A stretch of DNA of 64,000 nt from Aliiroseovarius crassostreae. GTDB taxonomy: Bacteria > Pseudomonadota > Alphaproteobacteria > Rhodobacterales > Rhodobacteraceae. Shown here piece by piece: positions 46,308 to 57,320 of this stretch; the stretch's first letter is position 1, and every line of letters begins with the position of its first letter. The stretch covers positions 62,001-126,000 of the forward strand of contig NZ_LKBA01000019.1 of NCBI RefSeq assembly GCF_001307765.1, read 5' to 3'. A model generated the notes under the pieces. It saw nothing but the letters and a program-made list of their open reading frames with translations. It did no database searches and was not told where the DNA came from. A program made the position numbers and the translations under genes.

Positions 46308-47603
46308 ATGCTGCAGGATAAAGACCGGATCTTTACCAACCTTTATGGCATGCACGAGCGCACCCTTGCGGGCGCCAAGGCACGTGGCCACTGGGACGGC
46401 ACAGCCGGGATCATCAAGAAGGGTCGCGACTGGATCATCGAACAGATGAAGGCCTCGGGGCTGCGCGGGCGTGGGGGCGCGGGCTTCCCGACCGGTCTGA
46501 AATGGTCGTTCATGCCGAAGGAAAGCGACGGTCGCCCGGCCTATCTGGTGATCAATGCGGATGAGTCCGAACCCGGCACCTGTAAAGACCGCGAAATCAT
46601 GCGCCACGATCCGCACACGCTGATCGAAGGCGCGCTGATTGCGTCTTTTGCGATGAATGCCAACACGGCCTACATCTATATCCGCGGCGAATTCATCCGC
46701 GAGCGTGAGGCTCTGCAGGCCGCGATAGATGAAGCCTATGATGCGGGCCTGCTCGGCAAGAACGCAGCAGGGTCGGGCTGGGATTTCGACCTGTTCCTGC
46801 ATCACGGTGCCGGTGCCTATATCTGTGGTGAGGAAACTGCGCTGATCGAAAGCCTTGAAGGCAAAAAAGGCATGCCGCGCATGAAGCCGCCCTTCCCGGC
46901 GGGGGCTGGCCTGTATGGCTGCCCGACCACGGTGAACAATGTGGAATCGATTGCCGTTGTGCCGACCATCCTGCGGCGCGGCCCGGAATGGTTTACCTCG
47001 TTTGGGCGTCCGAACAATGCGGGCACCAAGCTTTTCGGCATTTCGGGACATGTGAACAATCCCTGTGTGGTCGAAGAAGCGATGTCGATCTCGTTCGAAG
47101 AGCTGATCGAAAAGCATTGCGGCGGTATTCGCGGCGGTTGGGACAACCTCAAGGCTGTGATCCCCGGCGGTTCTTCGGTGCCCTGTGTGCGTGGTGAAAA
47201 CATGCGCGATGCGATCATGGATTTCGACTATCTGCGCAATGATCTTGGTTCGGGTCTCGGCACTGCGGCCGTGATCGTAATGGATCAGCAGACCGACATC
47301 ATCAAGGCCATCTGGCGCCTGTCGAAATTCTATAAACACGAAAGCTGCGGCCAGTGCACGCCGTGCCGCGAAGGCACCGGTTGGATGATGCGGGTGATGG
47401 ATCGCCTGATGCGGGGCGAAGCAGATGTGGAAGAGATCGACATGCTGTGGGATGTCACCAAGCAGGTGGAAGGTCACACGATCTGCGCCCTTGGTGATGC
47501 AGCCGCCTGGCCGATCCAGGGTCTGATCCGCAATTTCCGCGACGAGATCGAAGATCGCATCCGGGTCAACAAACAGGGCAAAGCCAGCATCGCGGCTGAG
47601 TAA
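46308..47603 (+). CDS. nuoF: NADH-quinone oxidoreductase subunit F
   Basis: The 51-kDa subunit with FMN, the NADH site and a [4Fe-4S] cluster (431 residues). The NADH/FMN region has [20 protein letters not shown] and [19 protein letters not shown]. The cluster ligands are in [18 protein letters not shown] plus a Cys in [13 protein letters not shown]. It ends in AAE with normal length. Twenty bases later a possible micro-ORF begins. Confidence 0.97.
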   Translation: MLQDKDRIFTNLYGMHERTLAGAKARGHWDGTAGIIKKGRDWIIEQMKASGLRGRGGAGFPTGLKWSFMPKESDGRPAYLVINADESEPGTCKDREIMRHDPHTLIEGALIASFAMNANTAYIYIRGEFIREREALQAAIDEAYDAGLLGKNAAGSGWDFDLFLHHGAGAYICGEETALIESLEGKKGMPRMKPPFPAGAGLYGCPTTVNNVESIAVVPTILRRGPEWFTSFGRPNNAGTKLFGISGHVNNPCVVEEAMSISFEELIEKHCGGIRGGWDNLKAVIPGGSSVPCVRGENMRDAIMDFDYLRNDLGSGLGTAAVIVMDQQTDIIKAIWRLSKFYKHESCGQCTPCREGTGWMMRVMDRLMRGEADVEEIDMLWDVTKQVEGHTICALGDAAAWPIQGLIRNFRDEIEDRIRVNKQGKASIAAE

Positions 47604-47623
47604 GAACAGGAAGAAACGACGTC

Positions 47624-47752
47624 ATGAAAACATGCCCCCCCATGCGTAACATCTTGGAAGCAGGCGTTAAATCGCCTGCTGACGGGCGTTGTTATTGCAT
47701 GTCATGGGGGCGGGTTTCCACCTTTTGCACAGCAAAAGGAGTGATTTCATGA
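47624..47752 (+). CDS. Possible Cys-rich micro-ORF between nuoF and the DUF5333 gene
   Basis: A 42-codon reading frame giving MKTCPPMRNILEAGVKSPAD, then Cys at positions 23, 25 and 35 as well as 4. Its TGA overlaps the next ATG by four bases (ATGA), the same coupling used elsewhere in this operon. An AGGAAG lies 12 bases upstream. The frame runs through two nested hairpins (see separate entry), so an alternative is that it is a structured spacer rather than a gene. Coding is unproven. Confidence 0.35.
   Translation: MKTCPPMRNILEAGVKSPADGRCYCMSWGRVSTFCTAKGVIS
47637..47710 (+). promoter_or_regulatory. Nested hairpin between nuoF and the DUF5333 gene
   Basis: An inner stem AGCAGGCG / CGCCTGCT (47659-47680, six-base loop) is enclosed by an outer pairing of CCCCCATG (47637-47644) with CATGGGGG (47703-47710). 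No T-run follows. It could slow ribosomes or RNases or set expression of the downstream genes. Confidence 0.5.
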
Positions 47753-48159
47753 CCAAGTTCAAAACCGTTCTCGCCAGTGTTCTTGCCGCAAATATCGCCA
47801 CGTCCGCATTTGCGGTGGACTACGCGGTGATGCGCAAAGATACGCGGGTGCATAACGAACTGCTTTGGGCGGCTCTTGCCCATTTGATCGACGAAAACTG
47901 CGATACGCTGAGCCTGCGCAAGTTTCGACTGTTCAACAAGGCGATGGCCCTTCAGGCCTATGCGCATTCTCTGGGCTACTCGATCCGTGAGATCGTGGCC
48001 TATGTGGACAGCGAGGAAGAGCAGGAACGGTTTCGGGCCATTGCCGAACCGATGCTTGCGGATATGGGCGCCCGAAAGGGCGACGAGGAAAGTTACTGTG
48101 CGGTGGGCCGCGCAGAAATGGATAAAGGAACTTTTACGGGCAAGCTTCTGTCGGAATGA
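47749..48159 (+). CDS. Secreted protein, DUF5333-like
   Basis: A 136-residue protein with a signal peptide (MTKFKTVLASVLAANIATSAFA). The mature part is mostly helical with charged patches: VHNELLWAALAHLIDENCDT, LFNKAMALQAYAHSLGYSIR and AYVDSEEEQERFRAIAEPML, plus two Cys. I recognise the type as DUF5333, found in nuo operons of Rhodobacterales. A good AGGAG precedes the ATG. Its function is unknown; a periplasmic role next to complex I is inferred from the signal and context. Confidence 0.8.
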   Translation: MTKFKTVLASVLAANIATSAFAVDYAVMRKDTRVHNELLWAALAHLIDENCDTLSLRKFRLFNKAMALQAYAHSLGYSIREIVAYVDSEEEQERFRAIAEPMLADMGARKGDEESYCAVGRAEMDKGTFTGKLLSE

Positions 48160-48232
48160 CGGCAGGGCCTGCGGGTAAAGGCAAGGAAAGGGCAGGGGGC
48201 ATGGGCCTCTTGCAGGATGAAAAGGGACCGTG

Positions 48233-50251
48233 ATGAGCGACCTGAAAAAGATCGTCATTGACGATATGGAAGTCGAAGTGGATGGCGCGATGACGCTGAT
48301 CCAGGCTTGTGAGGTAGCAGGCGTGGAAGTGCCGCGTTTCTGTTATCACGAGCGTCTGTCGATTGCCGGCAACTGCCGCATGTGCCTTGTCGAAGTTGTG
48401 GGCGGCCCGCCCAAACCCGCAGCCTCCTGCGCGATGCAGGTGCGTGATCTGCGCCCGGGGCCGGAAGGCCAGCCGCCGGTGGTGAAAACCAACTCGCCGA
48501 TGGTCAAGAAGGCCCGCGAAGGCGTGATGGAATTTATGCTGATCAACCACCCGCTGGATTGCCCGATCTGCGATCAGGGTGGCGAATGTGACCTGCAGGA
48601 CCAGGCGGTTGCCTATGGCCTGTCCGGCTCGCGGTTCAAGGAACAGAAACGTGCCGTGGACGATCTGGATCTTGGTCCGCTTGTGTCGACCACGATGACC
48701 CGCTGCATTTCCTGCACCCGCTGTGTGCGCTTCACGACCGAGGTCGCGGGCATCACCCAGATGGGGCAGACCGGTCGCGGTGAAGACGCGGAAATCACCA
48801 GCTATCTGAACCAGACTTTGGACAGCAACCTGCAGGGCAATATCATTGACCTCTGCCCGGTTGGCGCGCTGACCTCAAAACCTTATGCGTTCACCGCCCG
48901 TCCGTGGGAACTGACCAAGACCGAAACCATTGATGTGATGGACGCTCTGGGCTCAAATATTCGTGTCGACACCAAGGGCCGTGAAGTGAAACGGATCCTG
49001 CCGCGCAACCATGATGGCGTGAACGAGGAATGGATTTCCGACAAGACCCGCTTCATCTGGGACGGTCTGCGCCGTCAGCGCCTGGACACGCCTTATATCC
49101 GTGAAAATGGCAAGCTGCGCAAAGCAGGTTGGGGCGAAGCTCTGACCGCAGCAGCCGAGGCGATGAAAGGCAAGAAGGTTGCAGGTCTCATTGGGGATCT
49201 GGCCAATGTCGAAATGGCGTTCTCGCTCAAGACCCTGATCGAAGGGCTGGGCGGCAAGGTGGAATGCCGTGTTGATAATGCGCGCCTGCCCACCGACAAC
49301 CGTTCGGGCTACGTGGGTACCGCGTCGATCGAAGACATCGACAATGCAAAGTTCATTCAGCTCATTGGCACCAACCCGCGTGTCGAAGCGCCGGTTCTGA
49401 ACGCGCGGATCCGCAAGGCCTGCCTGAAAGGTGCCAATGTTGGTCTGGTGGGGGACGCCGTTGATCTGACTTATGAATATGCACATGTCGGCAATGATCG
49501 CGCCGCTCTCGAGAGCCTTTTGAACAAAGACTATGGCGCCGTGAAAGAGGCGCCGTCTGTTGTGATCGCTGGCATGGGCGCGCTGCGCGAGGCGGATGGT
49601 CTCGCGGTTCTCGCGGCTGCGATGAAGCTTGCCGAAGATACCGGCTCCAAACTGATGGTTCTGCACACGGCCGCTGGCCGCGTGGGCGCGCTGGATGTGG
49701 GGGCGGTGACCGAAGGCGGCATCGAGGCGGCCACCCATGATGCAGAGGTGATCTTCAACATGGGCGCGGACGAGATCGACATCGATGCGGGCCCAACCGT
49801 GATTTACATGGGCAGCCACGGGGATCGCGGTGCCATGCGCGCCGATATCATCCTGCCGGGGGCGGCTTATACGGAAGAGGCTGGTCTTTTCGTCAACACC
49901 GAAGGCCGTCCGCAGCTTGCGCAACGCGCCGCTTTCCCGGTGGGTGAGGCCAAGGAAAACTGGGCCATTCTGCGCGCCCTGTCGGCCGAACTGGGTCAGA
50001 CCCTTCCGTGGGACAGCCTCGCGGGTCTGCGTCAGGCAATGGTTGACGCGGTGCCGCATCTGGCTGCCATCGACCAGGTTGTTGAAAACAGCTGGCAACC
50101 GCTCACCACGGGGTCACTTGGCAAAGCGAGCTTCCGCTATGTGATCGGCGATTTCTACCTGACCAACCCGATTGCACGCGCCTCTGAGGTGATGGCAGAG
50201 CTGTCTGCCCAGGCACGGGCGCGTCAGTCTGAAAAGCTGGCAGCAGAGTAA
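48233..50251 (+). CDS. nuoG: NADH-quinone oxidoreductase subunit G
   Basis: The 75-kDa subunit with several Fe-S clusters (672 residues). The N-terminal ferredoxin domain has [38 protein letters not shown] and [12 protein letters not shown], with the CPVGAL segment, hold the remaining ligands. The C-terminal molybdopterin-oxidoreductase-like part lacks cofactor ligands, as usual. An AAAGGGA site precedes the ATG; GTG one codon earlier is a weaker option. Confidence 0.96.
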   Translation: MSDLKKIVIDDMEVEVDGAMTLIQACEVAGVEVPRFCYHERLSIAGNCRMCLVEVVGGPPKPAASCAMQVRDLRPGPEGQPPVVKTNSPMVKKAREGVMEFMLINHPLDCPICDQGGECDLQDQAVAYGLSGSRFKEQKRAVDDLDLGPLVSTTMTRCISCTRCVRFTTEVAGITQMGQTGRGEDAEITSYLNQTLDSNLQGNIIDLCPVGALTSKPYAFTARPWELTKTETIDVMDALGSNIRVDTKGREVKRILPRNHDGVNEEWISDKTRFIWDGLRRQRLDTPYIRENGKLRKAGWGEALTAAAEAMKGKKVAGLIGDLANVEMAFSLKTLIEGLGGKVECRVDNARLPTDNRSGYVGTASIEDIDNAKFIQLIGTNPRVEAPVLNARIRKACLKGANVGLVGDAVDLTYEYAHVGNDRAALESLLNKDYGAVKEAPSVVIAGMGALREADGLAVLAAAMKLAEDTGSKLMVLHTAAGRVGALDVGAVTEGGIEAATHDAEVIFNMGADEIDIDAGPTVIYMGSHGDRGAMRADIILPGAAYTEEAGLFVNTEGRPQLAQRAAFPVGEAKENWAILRALSAELGQTLPWDSLAGLRQAMVDAVPHLAAIDQVVENSWQPLTTGSLGKASFRYVIGDFYLTNPIARASEVMAELSAQARARQSEKLAAE

Positions 50252-50275
50252 CACGAACAGGACGGGATCCGGACA

Positions 50276-50692
50276 ATGCGTAAGATGGGAACACAGGCAA
50301 TGATGACGGGGGGGGCTCTGGCCGCTCTCCTGTCTGCCTGTGTGCCGTCTGAGCCGCAGAAAACCGAGGAGCCGCAACCCTTTACCCCGGAATACCTTGG
50401 GGTGAAGACGCAGCTTCTGGATGGGGATCTGGTCAATTTTCACGTCACCATGACTGGTGCGCGTGGCAACGAAGATGTGGCGGCCTATGCGGAATGCGCG
50501 GCCGCGCAATATGCGCTTATTCGCGGGTACGGATTTGCCCGCCATGTGCGCACAACAGTGAATGACAGGGGCAATACCTGGACAGGCAATGCGGCTTACG
50601 TGATTTCGGCCGCGCTTCCAAAGGGTCTGAAAACGATCGACGCGGAAGTGACTGTGCAGAATTGTCTTGAAAACGGAATACCGACGGTCTGA
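50276..50692 (+). CDS. Lipoprotein of unknown function in the nuo operon
   Basis: A 138-residue lipoprotein with signal MRKMGTQAMMTGGALAALLS followed by the lipobox Cys (LLSAC). The mature part begins with a Pro/Glu-rich spacer and has FHVTMTGARGNEDVAAYAEC and GYGFARHVRTTVNDRGNTWT with two further Cys. It is 24 bases after nuoG and 14 before nuoH. Conserved hypothetical lipoproteins occur at this place in related clusters, as far as I recall. Function unknown. Confidence 0.8.
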   Translation: MRKMGTQAMMTGGALAALLSACVPSEPQKTEEPQPFTPEYLGVKTQLLDGDLVNFHVTMTGARGNEDVAAYAECAAAQYALIRGYGFARHVRTTVNDRGNTWTGNAAYVISAALPKGLKTIDAEVTVQNCLENGIPTV

Positions 50693-50706
50693 GGGCATGA
50701 AGAGAT

Positions 50707-51744
50707 ATGTATGAATTCTTCACGACAACCAATCTGGGCATCGCGCTTTTGATCATTGGTCAGGGTTTGCTGATCGTGGTCCCACTTCTGGTGGCGCTGG
50801 CCTTTCTGCTCTATTTTGACCGCAAGGTCTGGGCAGCTGTTCAAATGCGCAAAGGTCCCAACGTGGTGGGTGCCTTCGGGGTGCTGCAATCCTTTGCGGA
50901 CTTCCTGAAATATGTGCTGAAGGAAATCGTGGTGCCCGCAGGGGCCGACCGTTTTGTCTTCTTCCTTGCCCCGATGATGAGCTTTGTGCTTGCCATGGTG
51001 GCCTGGGCGGTGATCCCGTTCAACGACGGCTGGGTGCTGGCGGATGTGAATGTGGCGATCCTGTTTGTCTTCGCGGTCTCCTCGCTTGAGGTTTACGGCG
51101 TGATCATGGGCGGCTGGGCGTCGAACTCGAAATACCCGTTCTTGGGCTCGCTGCGCTCGGCGGCACAGATGATTTCTTACGAAGTCTCAATCGGTCTGAT
51201 CATTATCGGTGTGATCATCACCACCGGGTCGATGAACTTTGGTGACATCGTGCGCGCGCAGGACGGTGCTGGCCTCTTCAGCTGGTACTGGCTGCCGCAT
51301 TTCCCGATGGTGTTCCTGTTCCTGATCTCGGCGCTCGCGGAAACCAACCGCCCGCCGTTCGACCTGCCAGAGGCGGAATCGGAGCTGGTGGCTGGCTATC
51401 AGGTGGAATATTCCTCGACCCCGTTCCTTCTGTTCATGATCGGTGAATATGTAGCCATCGTGCTGATGTGTACGCTGATTTCGATCCTGTTCTTCGGTGG
51501 CTGGCTGTCGCCGGTTGAGGCACTGCCGGACGGGTTCTTCTGGCTGGCGATCAAGATCTTCTTCTTCTTCTTCGTCTTCTCGATGGTGAAGGCCATCACG
51601 CCGCGCTACCGCTATGACCAGCTGATGCGCATTGGTTGGAAAGTATTCCTGCCACTGTCGCTGGCCTGGGTTGTTCTGGTCGCATTCTTCGCCCAATACG
51701 GGGCATTCTGGGGCACGTATGCCCGCTGGGCAGTGGGGGGCTGA
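50707..51744 (+). CDS. nuoH: NADH-quinone oxidoreductase subunit H
   Basis: Membrane subunit that closes the quinone chamber (345 residues, eight helices). Signatures are [20 protein letters not shown] and [20 protein letters not shown], followed by [19 protein letters not shown]. Length and order are standard. nuoI starts four bases after its stop. Confidence 0.96.
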   Translation: MYEFFTTTNLGIALLIIGQGLLIVVPLLVALAFLLYFDRKVWAAVQMRKGPNVVGAFGVLQSFADFLKYVLKEIVVPAGADRFVFFLAPMMSFVLAMVAWAVIPFNDGWVLADVNVAILFVFAVSSLEVYGVIMGGWASNSKYPFLGSLRSAAQMISYEVSIGLIIIGVIITTGSMNFGDIVRAQDGAGLFSWYWLPHFPMVFLFLISALAETNRPPFDLPEAESELVAGYQVEYSSTPFLLFMIGEYVAIVLMCTLISILFFGGWLSPVEALPDGFFWLAIKIFFFFFVFSMVKAITPRYRYDQLMRIGWKVFLPLSLAWVVLVAFFAQYGAFWGTYARWAVGG

Positions 51745-51747
51745 TAG

Positions 51748-52239
<492 letters not shown>

Positions 52240-52254
52240 AGGGTGAGAAAGAAC

Positions 52255-52662
52255 ATGAACGACTTTTCCAAGAAATACGCCGAGATGCTGGAGCAGGGCA
52301 CGCATATGCTGCGCGCCTTCAATCCGGCGTTGGAGAAGTTCGTGCCCGAAGGTCTTGATAAGCTGATGCCCACCATGCCGAAAGACATGATGGACCTGAT
52401 GTTTGGCAATGCTTTCAACAAAGATGGTCTGGACACCAAGACGCGGATGCTGGTTGCACTCGCCGGTCTGGTGGCCGCGGGGGCGCAAGCTGGCCCGCAG
52501 ATCAAAATCACCGTGCGCCACGCTCTTGAAGCGGGGGCATCCGAAAAAGAGATCGCGGAAGTGATCTATCAAATGTCCATGTTGGGCGGCCTGCCGGCGA
52601 TGAACCGGGCGCTGGAAGAAGCGCAAGCTGTCTTTGACGAAAACGAGGAGGGGGACGCATGA
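52255..52662 (+). CDS. Carboxymuconolactone decarboxylase-fold protein without Cys
   Basis: A 135-residue protein with the helical CMD/AhpD pattern: [20 protein letters not shown], then [20 protein letters not shown] and [19 protein letters not shown]. It contains no Cys at all, so it cannot be a peroxidase of the AhpD type with a CxxC. The ATG has GAAAGA upstream and overlaps nothing; its stop overlaps nuoJ by four bases. Its use inside the complex I operon is unknown; a scaffold or ligand-binding role is possible. Confidence 0.8.
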   Translation: MNDFSKKYAEMLEQGTHMLRAFNPALEKFVPEGLDKLMPTMPKDMMDLMFGNAFNKDGLDTKTRMLVALAGLVAAGAQAGPQIKITVRHALEAGASEKEIAEVIYQMSMLGGLPAMNRALEEAQAVFDENEEGDA

Positions 52663-53273
52663 GCGTTGCCGACTACGCTTTTTACCTCTTTGCCCTGACC
52701 ACGGTCACGGGTGGATTTTTCACTGTTATGGCACGCAACCCCGTGCATTCGGTCCTTTGGCTGATCACCGCCTTTGTGGGCGCAACCGGTCTGTTTGTTC
52801 TGCTGGGGGCCGAGTTCGTGGCGATGCTCCTGATGATCGTCTATGTGGGCGCCGTCGCAGTGCTGTTCCTCTTCGTGGTAATGATGCTGGATGTGGATTT
52901 CGCCGAGTTGAAGGCCGAGATCGCCCAATCGCTGCCCTTGGCGCTTTTGATCGGTGTGATCTTGCTGATGGAACTGGGCACGATCTTCGGCACCTGGCAT
53001 TTCGCTGACGGGGCTGAGGCTGCACGCCAGTCGATCACCCCTGCGATTGCAGAGATCCACAACACCGAGGCGCTGGGTCTGGTGCTTTACACCGACTACA
53101 TCCTCCTCTTCCAACTGGCGGGGCTGATCCTGCTGGTCGCCATGATCGGAGCGATTGTGCTGACGCTGCGCCACCGCCCCCATGTGAAACGCCAAAACGT
53201 GATGGCACAGATGCACCGCGACCCGGCCAAGGCGATGGAAATCATCGACGTGAAACCGGGCCAGGGGTTGTAA
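52659..53273 (+). CDS. nuoJ: NADH-quinone oxidoreductase subunit J
   Basis: Membrane subunit of 204 residues with five helices. The conserved helix 3 segment reads [20 protein letters not shown]. It starts within the CMD-type stop (ATGA). The C-terminal extension ([20 protein letters not shown]) is cytoplasmic and rich in basic residues. nuoK follows after about 85 bases, which hold a possible small ORF. Confidence 0.95.
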   Translation: MSVADYAFYLFALTTVTGGFFTVMARNPVHSVLWLITAFVGATGLFVLLGAEFVAMLLMIVYVGAVAVLFLFVVMMLDVDFAELKAEIAQSLPLALLIGVILLMELGTIFGTWHFADGAEAARQSITPAIAEIHNTEALGLVLYTDYILLFQLAGLILLVAMIGAIVLTLRHRPHVKRQNVMAQMHRDPAKAMEIIDVKPGQGL

Positions 53274-53286
53274 GTGGGCTGACATC

Positions 53287-53358
53287 ATGATCCGGACAGA
53301 AACATACGAAAAGAAGCGGGCCGCGATCTGCGTGGTCCAAGAAGGGAACAGGACATAA
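53287..53358 (+). CDS. Possible 23-residue leader ORF before nuoK
   Basis: A short frame ([20 protein letters not shown], then three residues) whose TAA shares one base with the nuoK ATG (TAATG). That junction matches the coupling style of nuoD/nuoE and nuoL/nuoM. No strong ribosome site is seen before it, while nuoK has its own AAGGGAACAGG. It may be chance. Confidence 0.25.
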   Translation: MIRTETYEKKRAAICVVQEGNRT

Positions 53359-53663
53359 TGGTAGGACTTGAGCATTATTTGGGCGTCGCGGCGGCTTTGT
53401 TCGTCATCGGCATTTTCGGGCTGTTCCTGAACCGCAAGAACGTGATCATCCTGCTGATGAGCATCGAATTGATGCTTTTGGCGGTGAACATCAACCTTGT
53501 GGCCTTCTCCAGCTATCTGGGGGATCTGACCGGTCAGGTCTTTACCCTCTTCGTGCTGACGGTTGCCGCGGCCGAGGCCGCAATTGGCCTGGCCATCCTC
53601 GTCAGCTTCTTCCGTAACCGCGGCTCGATTGCCGTGGAAGATGTCAACGTGATGAAAGGCTGA
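53358..53663 (+). CDS. nuoK: NADH-quinone oxidoreductase subunit K
   Basis: Small membrane subunit (101 residues, three helices) with the conserved Glu residues of the proton path in [20 protein letters not shown] and [20 protein letters not shown]. Length and motifs are standard. nuoL begins five bases later. Confidence 0.96.
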   Translation: MVGLEHYLGVAAALFVIGIFGLFLNRKNVIILLMSIELMLLAVNINLVAFSSYLGDLTGQVFTLFVLTVAAAEAAIGLAILVSFFRNRGSIAVEDVNVMKG

Positions 53664-53667
53664 GGCA

Positions 53668-55764
53668 ATGGCAGCTACGATCGTTCTTTTTGCGCCGCTC
53701 ATCGGCGCGCTGATTGCGGGCTTCGGCCATCGCGTGATCGGGGACAAGGGCGCGCAGGTTCTGACCACCGCGCTTCTGTTCCTTTCGGCGGCCCTGTCCT
53801 GGTCGATTTTCTTCGGGCTGGGGTCTGAGACTCAAACCATTCATCTGCTGGACTGGGTGTCGTCGGGTTCGCTTAGCGTGGACTGGTCGATCCGTCTGGA
53901 TCGTCTGACCGCGATCATGCTGATCGTCGTCACCTCGGTGTCGTCGCTGGTGCATCTCTATTCGATGGGCTACATGGCGCATGACGATCACTTTGGTGAT
54001 GCCAGCTATCGTCCGCGCTTCTTTGCCTACCTGTCCTTCTTTACCTTCACCATGCTGATGCTGGTCACCTCTGACAACCTGCTGCAGATGTTCTTTGGCT
54101 GGGAAGGCGTGGGTGTGGCCTCTTACCTGCTGATCGGGTTCTACTACAAAAAGCCCTCCGCAAACGCTGCGGCCATCAAGGCTTTCGTGGTGAACCGCGT
54201 GGGGGATTTCGGCTTCGCTCTGGGGATCTTCGGACTGTTCTACCTGACGGACAGCATCCGTTTTGACGATGTGTTTGCCGCGGCACCCCAGCTGGCCGAA
54301 ACGCAGATCCATTTCCTCTGGACCGAGTGGAACGCGGCCAACCTGCTGGCCTTCCTGCTGTTCGTCGGTGCAATGGGCAAATCGGCTCAGCTAATCCTGC
54401 ACACCTGGTTGCCGGATGCGATGGAAGGCCCGACCCCGGTGTCGGCTCTGATCCACGCCGCGACCATGGTGACCGCGGGTGTGTTCCTGGTCTGCCGCAT
54501 GTCGCCTTTGATGGAATACGCCCCGGCGGCCACCGACTTTATCGTTGTGCTGGGCGCCACCACTGCATTCTTCGCCGCGACCGTGGGTCTTGTGCAAAAT
54601 GACATCAAACGCGTGATTGCCTATTCGACCTGTTCCCAGCTGGGCTACATGTTCGTGGCCGCAGGTGTTGGCGTCTATTCGGTTGCCATGTTCCACCTGT
54701 TCACCCACGCCTTCTTCAAGGCCATGCTGTTCCTTGGGGCCGGTTCGGTGATCCACGGGATGCATCACGAGCAGGACATGCGCAACTATGGCAACCTTCG
54801 TAAGAAGATGCCGATGACGTTCTGGGCTATGATGATCGGGACGCTGGCCATCACGGGTGTTGGCATTCCGCTGACCACCATCGGCTTTGCGGGCTTCCTG
54901 TCGAAAGATGCCGTGATTGAAAGCGCCTATGCAGGCACCCAGGGGGGCTATGCCTTCTGGATGCTGGTCATCGCCGCGCTCTTCACCAGCTTTTATTCAT
55001 GGCGCCTGATGTTCCTGACCTTCTATGGCAAGGCGCGTGGCGACAAGCACACCCATGATCATGCCCATGAAAGCCCGATAGTGATGCTGGTTCCGCTTGG
55101 GGTTCTGGCCCTTGGCGCGATCTTCTCGGGGATGATCTGGTACGGGTCGTTCTTTGGCGATCATAACAAGGTCAACCAGTTCTTCGGCATCGAAGCCCAT
55201 GAGACCGCTGATGCGGGGGATCAGGGCGCTGCGGCGACGGATGACAATGCTCCGGCTGCGGACGCGGCTCATGGCGATGATCTTGAGGTGACGGGCATGG
55301 CCCCCGGCGCACCTGTGGGTGCGATCTTCATGGCTCCGGACAACCATGTAATGGATGAGGCGCACCAAGTCCCGACCTGGGTCAAGGTGTCGCCCTTCAT
55401 CGCCATGGTTCTGGGGTTTGTGGTTGCGTTCTGGTTCTATATCGTGAACCCGTCCTTGCCGAAACGCCTGGCCAATACCTTCCCGGCGATTTACCAATTC
55501 CTACTGAACAAATGGTATTTCGACGAGCTTTACGACGCGATTTTCGTCAAGCCCGCCTTTGCCATCGGTCGTTTCCTATGGAAACGCGGTGACGGGAATA
55601 CCATTGACGGCTTCCTGAACGGTGTGGCCATGGGCTTTGTGCCCTGGGTCACCAAACAGGCCGGCCGGGCCCAGTCCGGTTATGTCTTCACCTATGCCTT
55701 TGCGATGATCCTCGGCATCGTTGCTCTGGTTTCGCTTATGCTTATCAACGGTGGGTCGCACTAA
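53668..55764 (+). CDS. nuoL: NADH-quinone oxidoreductase subunit L
   Basis: Largest proton-pumping subunit (698 residues), Mrp-type antiporter fold. Key stretches are [40 protein letters not shown] and [20 protein letters not shown], and the long amphipathic arm near the C-terminus. An acidic/His-rich cytoplasmic or periplasmic loop ([20 protein letters not shown]) of about 50 residues sits at about residues 510-560 before the arm and is longer than in the E. coli protein. The stop overlaps the nuoM ATG. Confidence 0.96.
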   Translation: MAATIVLFAPLIGALIAGFGHRVIGDKGAQVLTTALLFLSAALSWSIFFGLGSETQTIHLLDWVSSGSLSVDWSIRLDRLTAIMLIVVTSVSSLVHLYSMGYMAHDDHFGDASYRPRFFAYLSFFTFTMLMLVTSDNLLQMFFGWEGVGVASYLLIGFYYKKPSANAAAIKAFVVNRVGDFGFALGIFGLFYLTDSIRFDDVFAAAPQLAETQIHFLWTEWNAANLLAFLLFVGAMGKSAQLILHTWLPDAMEGPTPVSALIHAATMVTAGVFLVCRMSPLMEYAPAATDFIVVLGATTAFFAATVGLVQNDIKRVIAYSTCSQLGYMFVAAGVGVYSVAMFHLFTHAFFKAMLFLGAGSVIHGMHHEQDMRNYGNLRKKMPMTFWAMMIGTLAITGVGIPLTTIGFAGFLSKDAVIESAYAGTQGGYAFWMLVIAALFTSFYSWRLMFLTFYGKARGDKHTHDHAHESPIVMLVPLGVLALGAIFSGMIWYGSFFGDHNKVNQFFGIEAHETADAGDQGAAATDDNAPAADAAHGDDLEVTGMAPGAPVGAIFMAPDNHVMDEAHQVPTWVKVSPFIAMVLGFVVAFWFYIVNPSLPKRLANTFPAIYQFLLNKWYFDELYDAIFVKPAFAIGRFLWKRGDGNTIDGFLNGVAMGFVPWVTKQAGRAQSGYVFTYAFAMILGIVALVSLMLINGGSH

Positions 55765-57308
55765 TGAATAACCTGCTTTCCATCATTACCTTCCTGCCGC
55801 TGGTTGCGGCGGTCATCCTTGCGCTCTTCCTGCGCGGAGATGACAAGGCGGCTGCGCGCAATGCCAAATGGCTGGCGCTGGCAGCAACCATTGCCACCTT
55901 CCTGTTCTCGCTTCTGGTCCTGACCGGGTTTGATGCCGAGAACACGGGGTATCAGTTTGTCGAAGAGGCAAACTGGATCATGGGCCTGAAATACAAGATG
56001 GGTGTCGACGGGATTTCGGTCCTGTTTGTCATGCTGACCACGTTCATGATGCCGCTGACCATCTGGGCCAGCTGGGGTGTCGAAAAGCGTGTGAAGGAAT
56101 ACATGATTGCCTTCCTGCTTTTGGAAACCCTGATGCTGGGCGTATTTATGGCGCTGGACCTGGTTCTGTTCTACCTGTTCTTCGAAGCAGGCCTGATCCC
56201 GATGTTCCTGATCATTGGTATCTGGGGGGGCGCGAACCGGATCTATGCCGCGTTCAAATTCTTCCTCTACACTTTCATCGGCTCGGTCCTGATGCTGGTT
56301 GCCATGGTCTATATGGCGCTGGAAGTGGGCACGGATTTCGAGGTGCTGGCCGGTCACAAGTTTGACAGTGAGACCATCACCTTCATGGGGGTTCACATCG
56401 TCGGCGGGATCCAGACCCTGCTGTTCCTGGCCTTCTTCGCCTCTTTCGCGGTGAAAATGCCGATGTGGCCGGTGCATACCTGGTTGCCGGACGCACACGT
56501 GCAGGCGCCGACCGCCGGTTCGGTGGTTCTGGCGGCGATCCTTCTGAAAATGGGTGGCTATGGCTTCCTACGGTTCTCATTGCCGATGTTCCCGGTCGGG
56601 GCAGACACGATGGCAAGTTTCATCCTGTGGCTTTCGGCTATCGCAATTGTTTACACCTCGCTTGTGGCGATGGTGCAGGAGGATATGAAGAAGCTGATCG
56701 CCTATTCGTCTGTTGCCCACATGGGGTATGTGACTGCCGGTATCTTTGCTGCGAACCAGCAAGGTGTGGATGGGGCGATTTTCCAGATGATCAGCCACGG
56801 CTTCATCTCGGGCGCACTCTTCCTGTGTGTCGGCGTGATCTATGACCGGATGCATACCCGTGACATCAACGCCTACGGCGGGCTGGTGAACCGGATGCCG
56901 TCCTATGCGCTGATCTTCATGTTCTTCACCATGGCCAATGTCGGGCTTCCGGGCACCTCGGGCTTCGTGGGTGAATTCCTGACGCTGGTGGGTATGTTCC
57001 AGGCCAACACCTGGGTGGCCCTGGTGGCAACCTCCGGTGTGATCTTCTCGGCAGCTTATGCGCTTTATCTTTACCGTCGGGTGGTCTTTGGCGACCTGAT
57101 CAAGGAAAGCCTGAAGGCGATCACCGACATGGACAAACGGGAAAAGATGATCTTTGCCCCGCTGGTTGCCATGACCCTGATCCTGGGTGTCTATCCGTCG
57201 CTGGTGACCGATATCATCGGACCGTCGGTTGAGGCGCTTCTCAACAACTACCACGCTGCACTCCCGGTCGATACGGCCGAGGTGATGCAAGCGGCAACCT
57301 CGCACTAA
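55764..57308 (+). CDS. nuoM: NADH-quinone oxidoreductase subunit M
   Basis: Proton-pumping antiporter-like subunit (514 residues). Conserved parts are [20 protein letters not shown] with the pump Glu, [20 protein letters not shown], and [16 protein letters not shown]. It shares one base with the nuoL stop and is 12 bases before nuoN. Confidence 0.96.
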   Translation: MNNLLSIITFLPLVAAVILALFLRGDDKAAARNAKWLALAATIATFLFSLLVLTGFDAENTGYQFVEEANWIMGLKYKMGVDGISVLFVMLTTFMMPLTIWASWGVEKRVKEYMIAFLLLETLMLGVFMALDLVLFYLFFEAGLIPMFLIIGIWGGANRIYAAFKFFLYTFIGSVLMLVAMVYMALEVGTDFEVLAGHKFDSETITFMGVHIVGGIQTLLFLAFFASFAVKMPMWPVHTWLPDAHVQAPTAGSVVLAAILLKMGGYGFLRFSLPMFPVGADTMASFILWLSAIAIVYTSLVAMVQEDMKKLIAYSSVAHMGYVTAGIFAANQQGVDGAIFQMISHGFISGALFLCVGVIYDRMHTRDINAYGGLVNRMPSYALIFMFFTMANVGLPGTSGFVGEFLTLVGMFQANTWVALVATSGVIFSAAYALYLYRRVVFGDLIKESLKAITDMDKREKMIFAPLVAMTLILGVYPSLVTDIIGPSVEALLNNYHAALPVDTAEVMQAATSH

Positions 57309-57320
57309 AGGGGGCGGATT

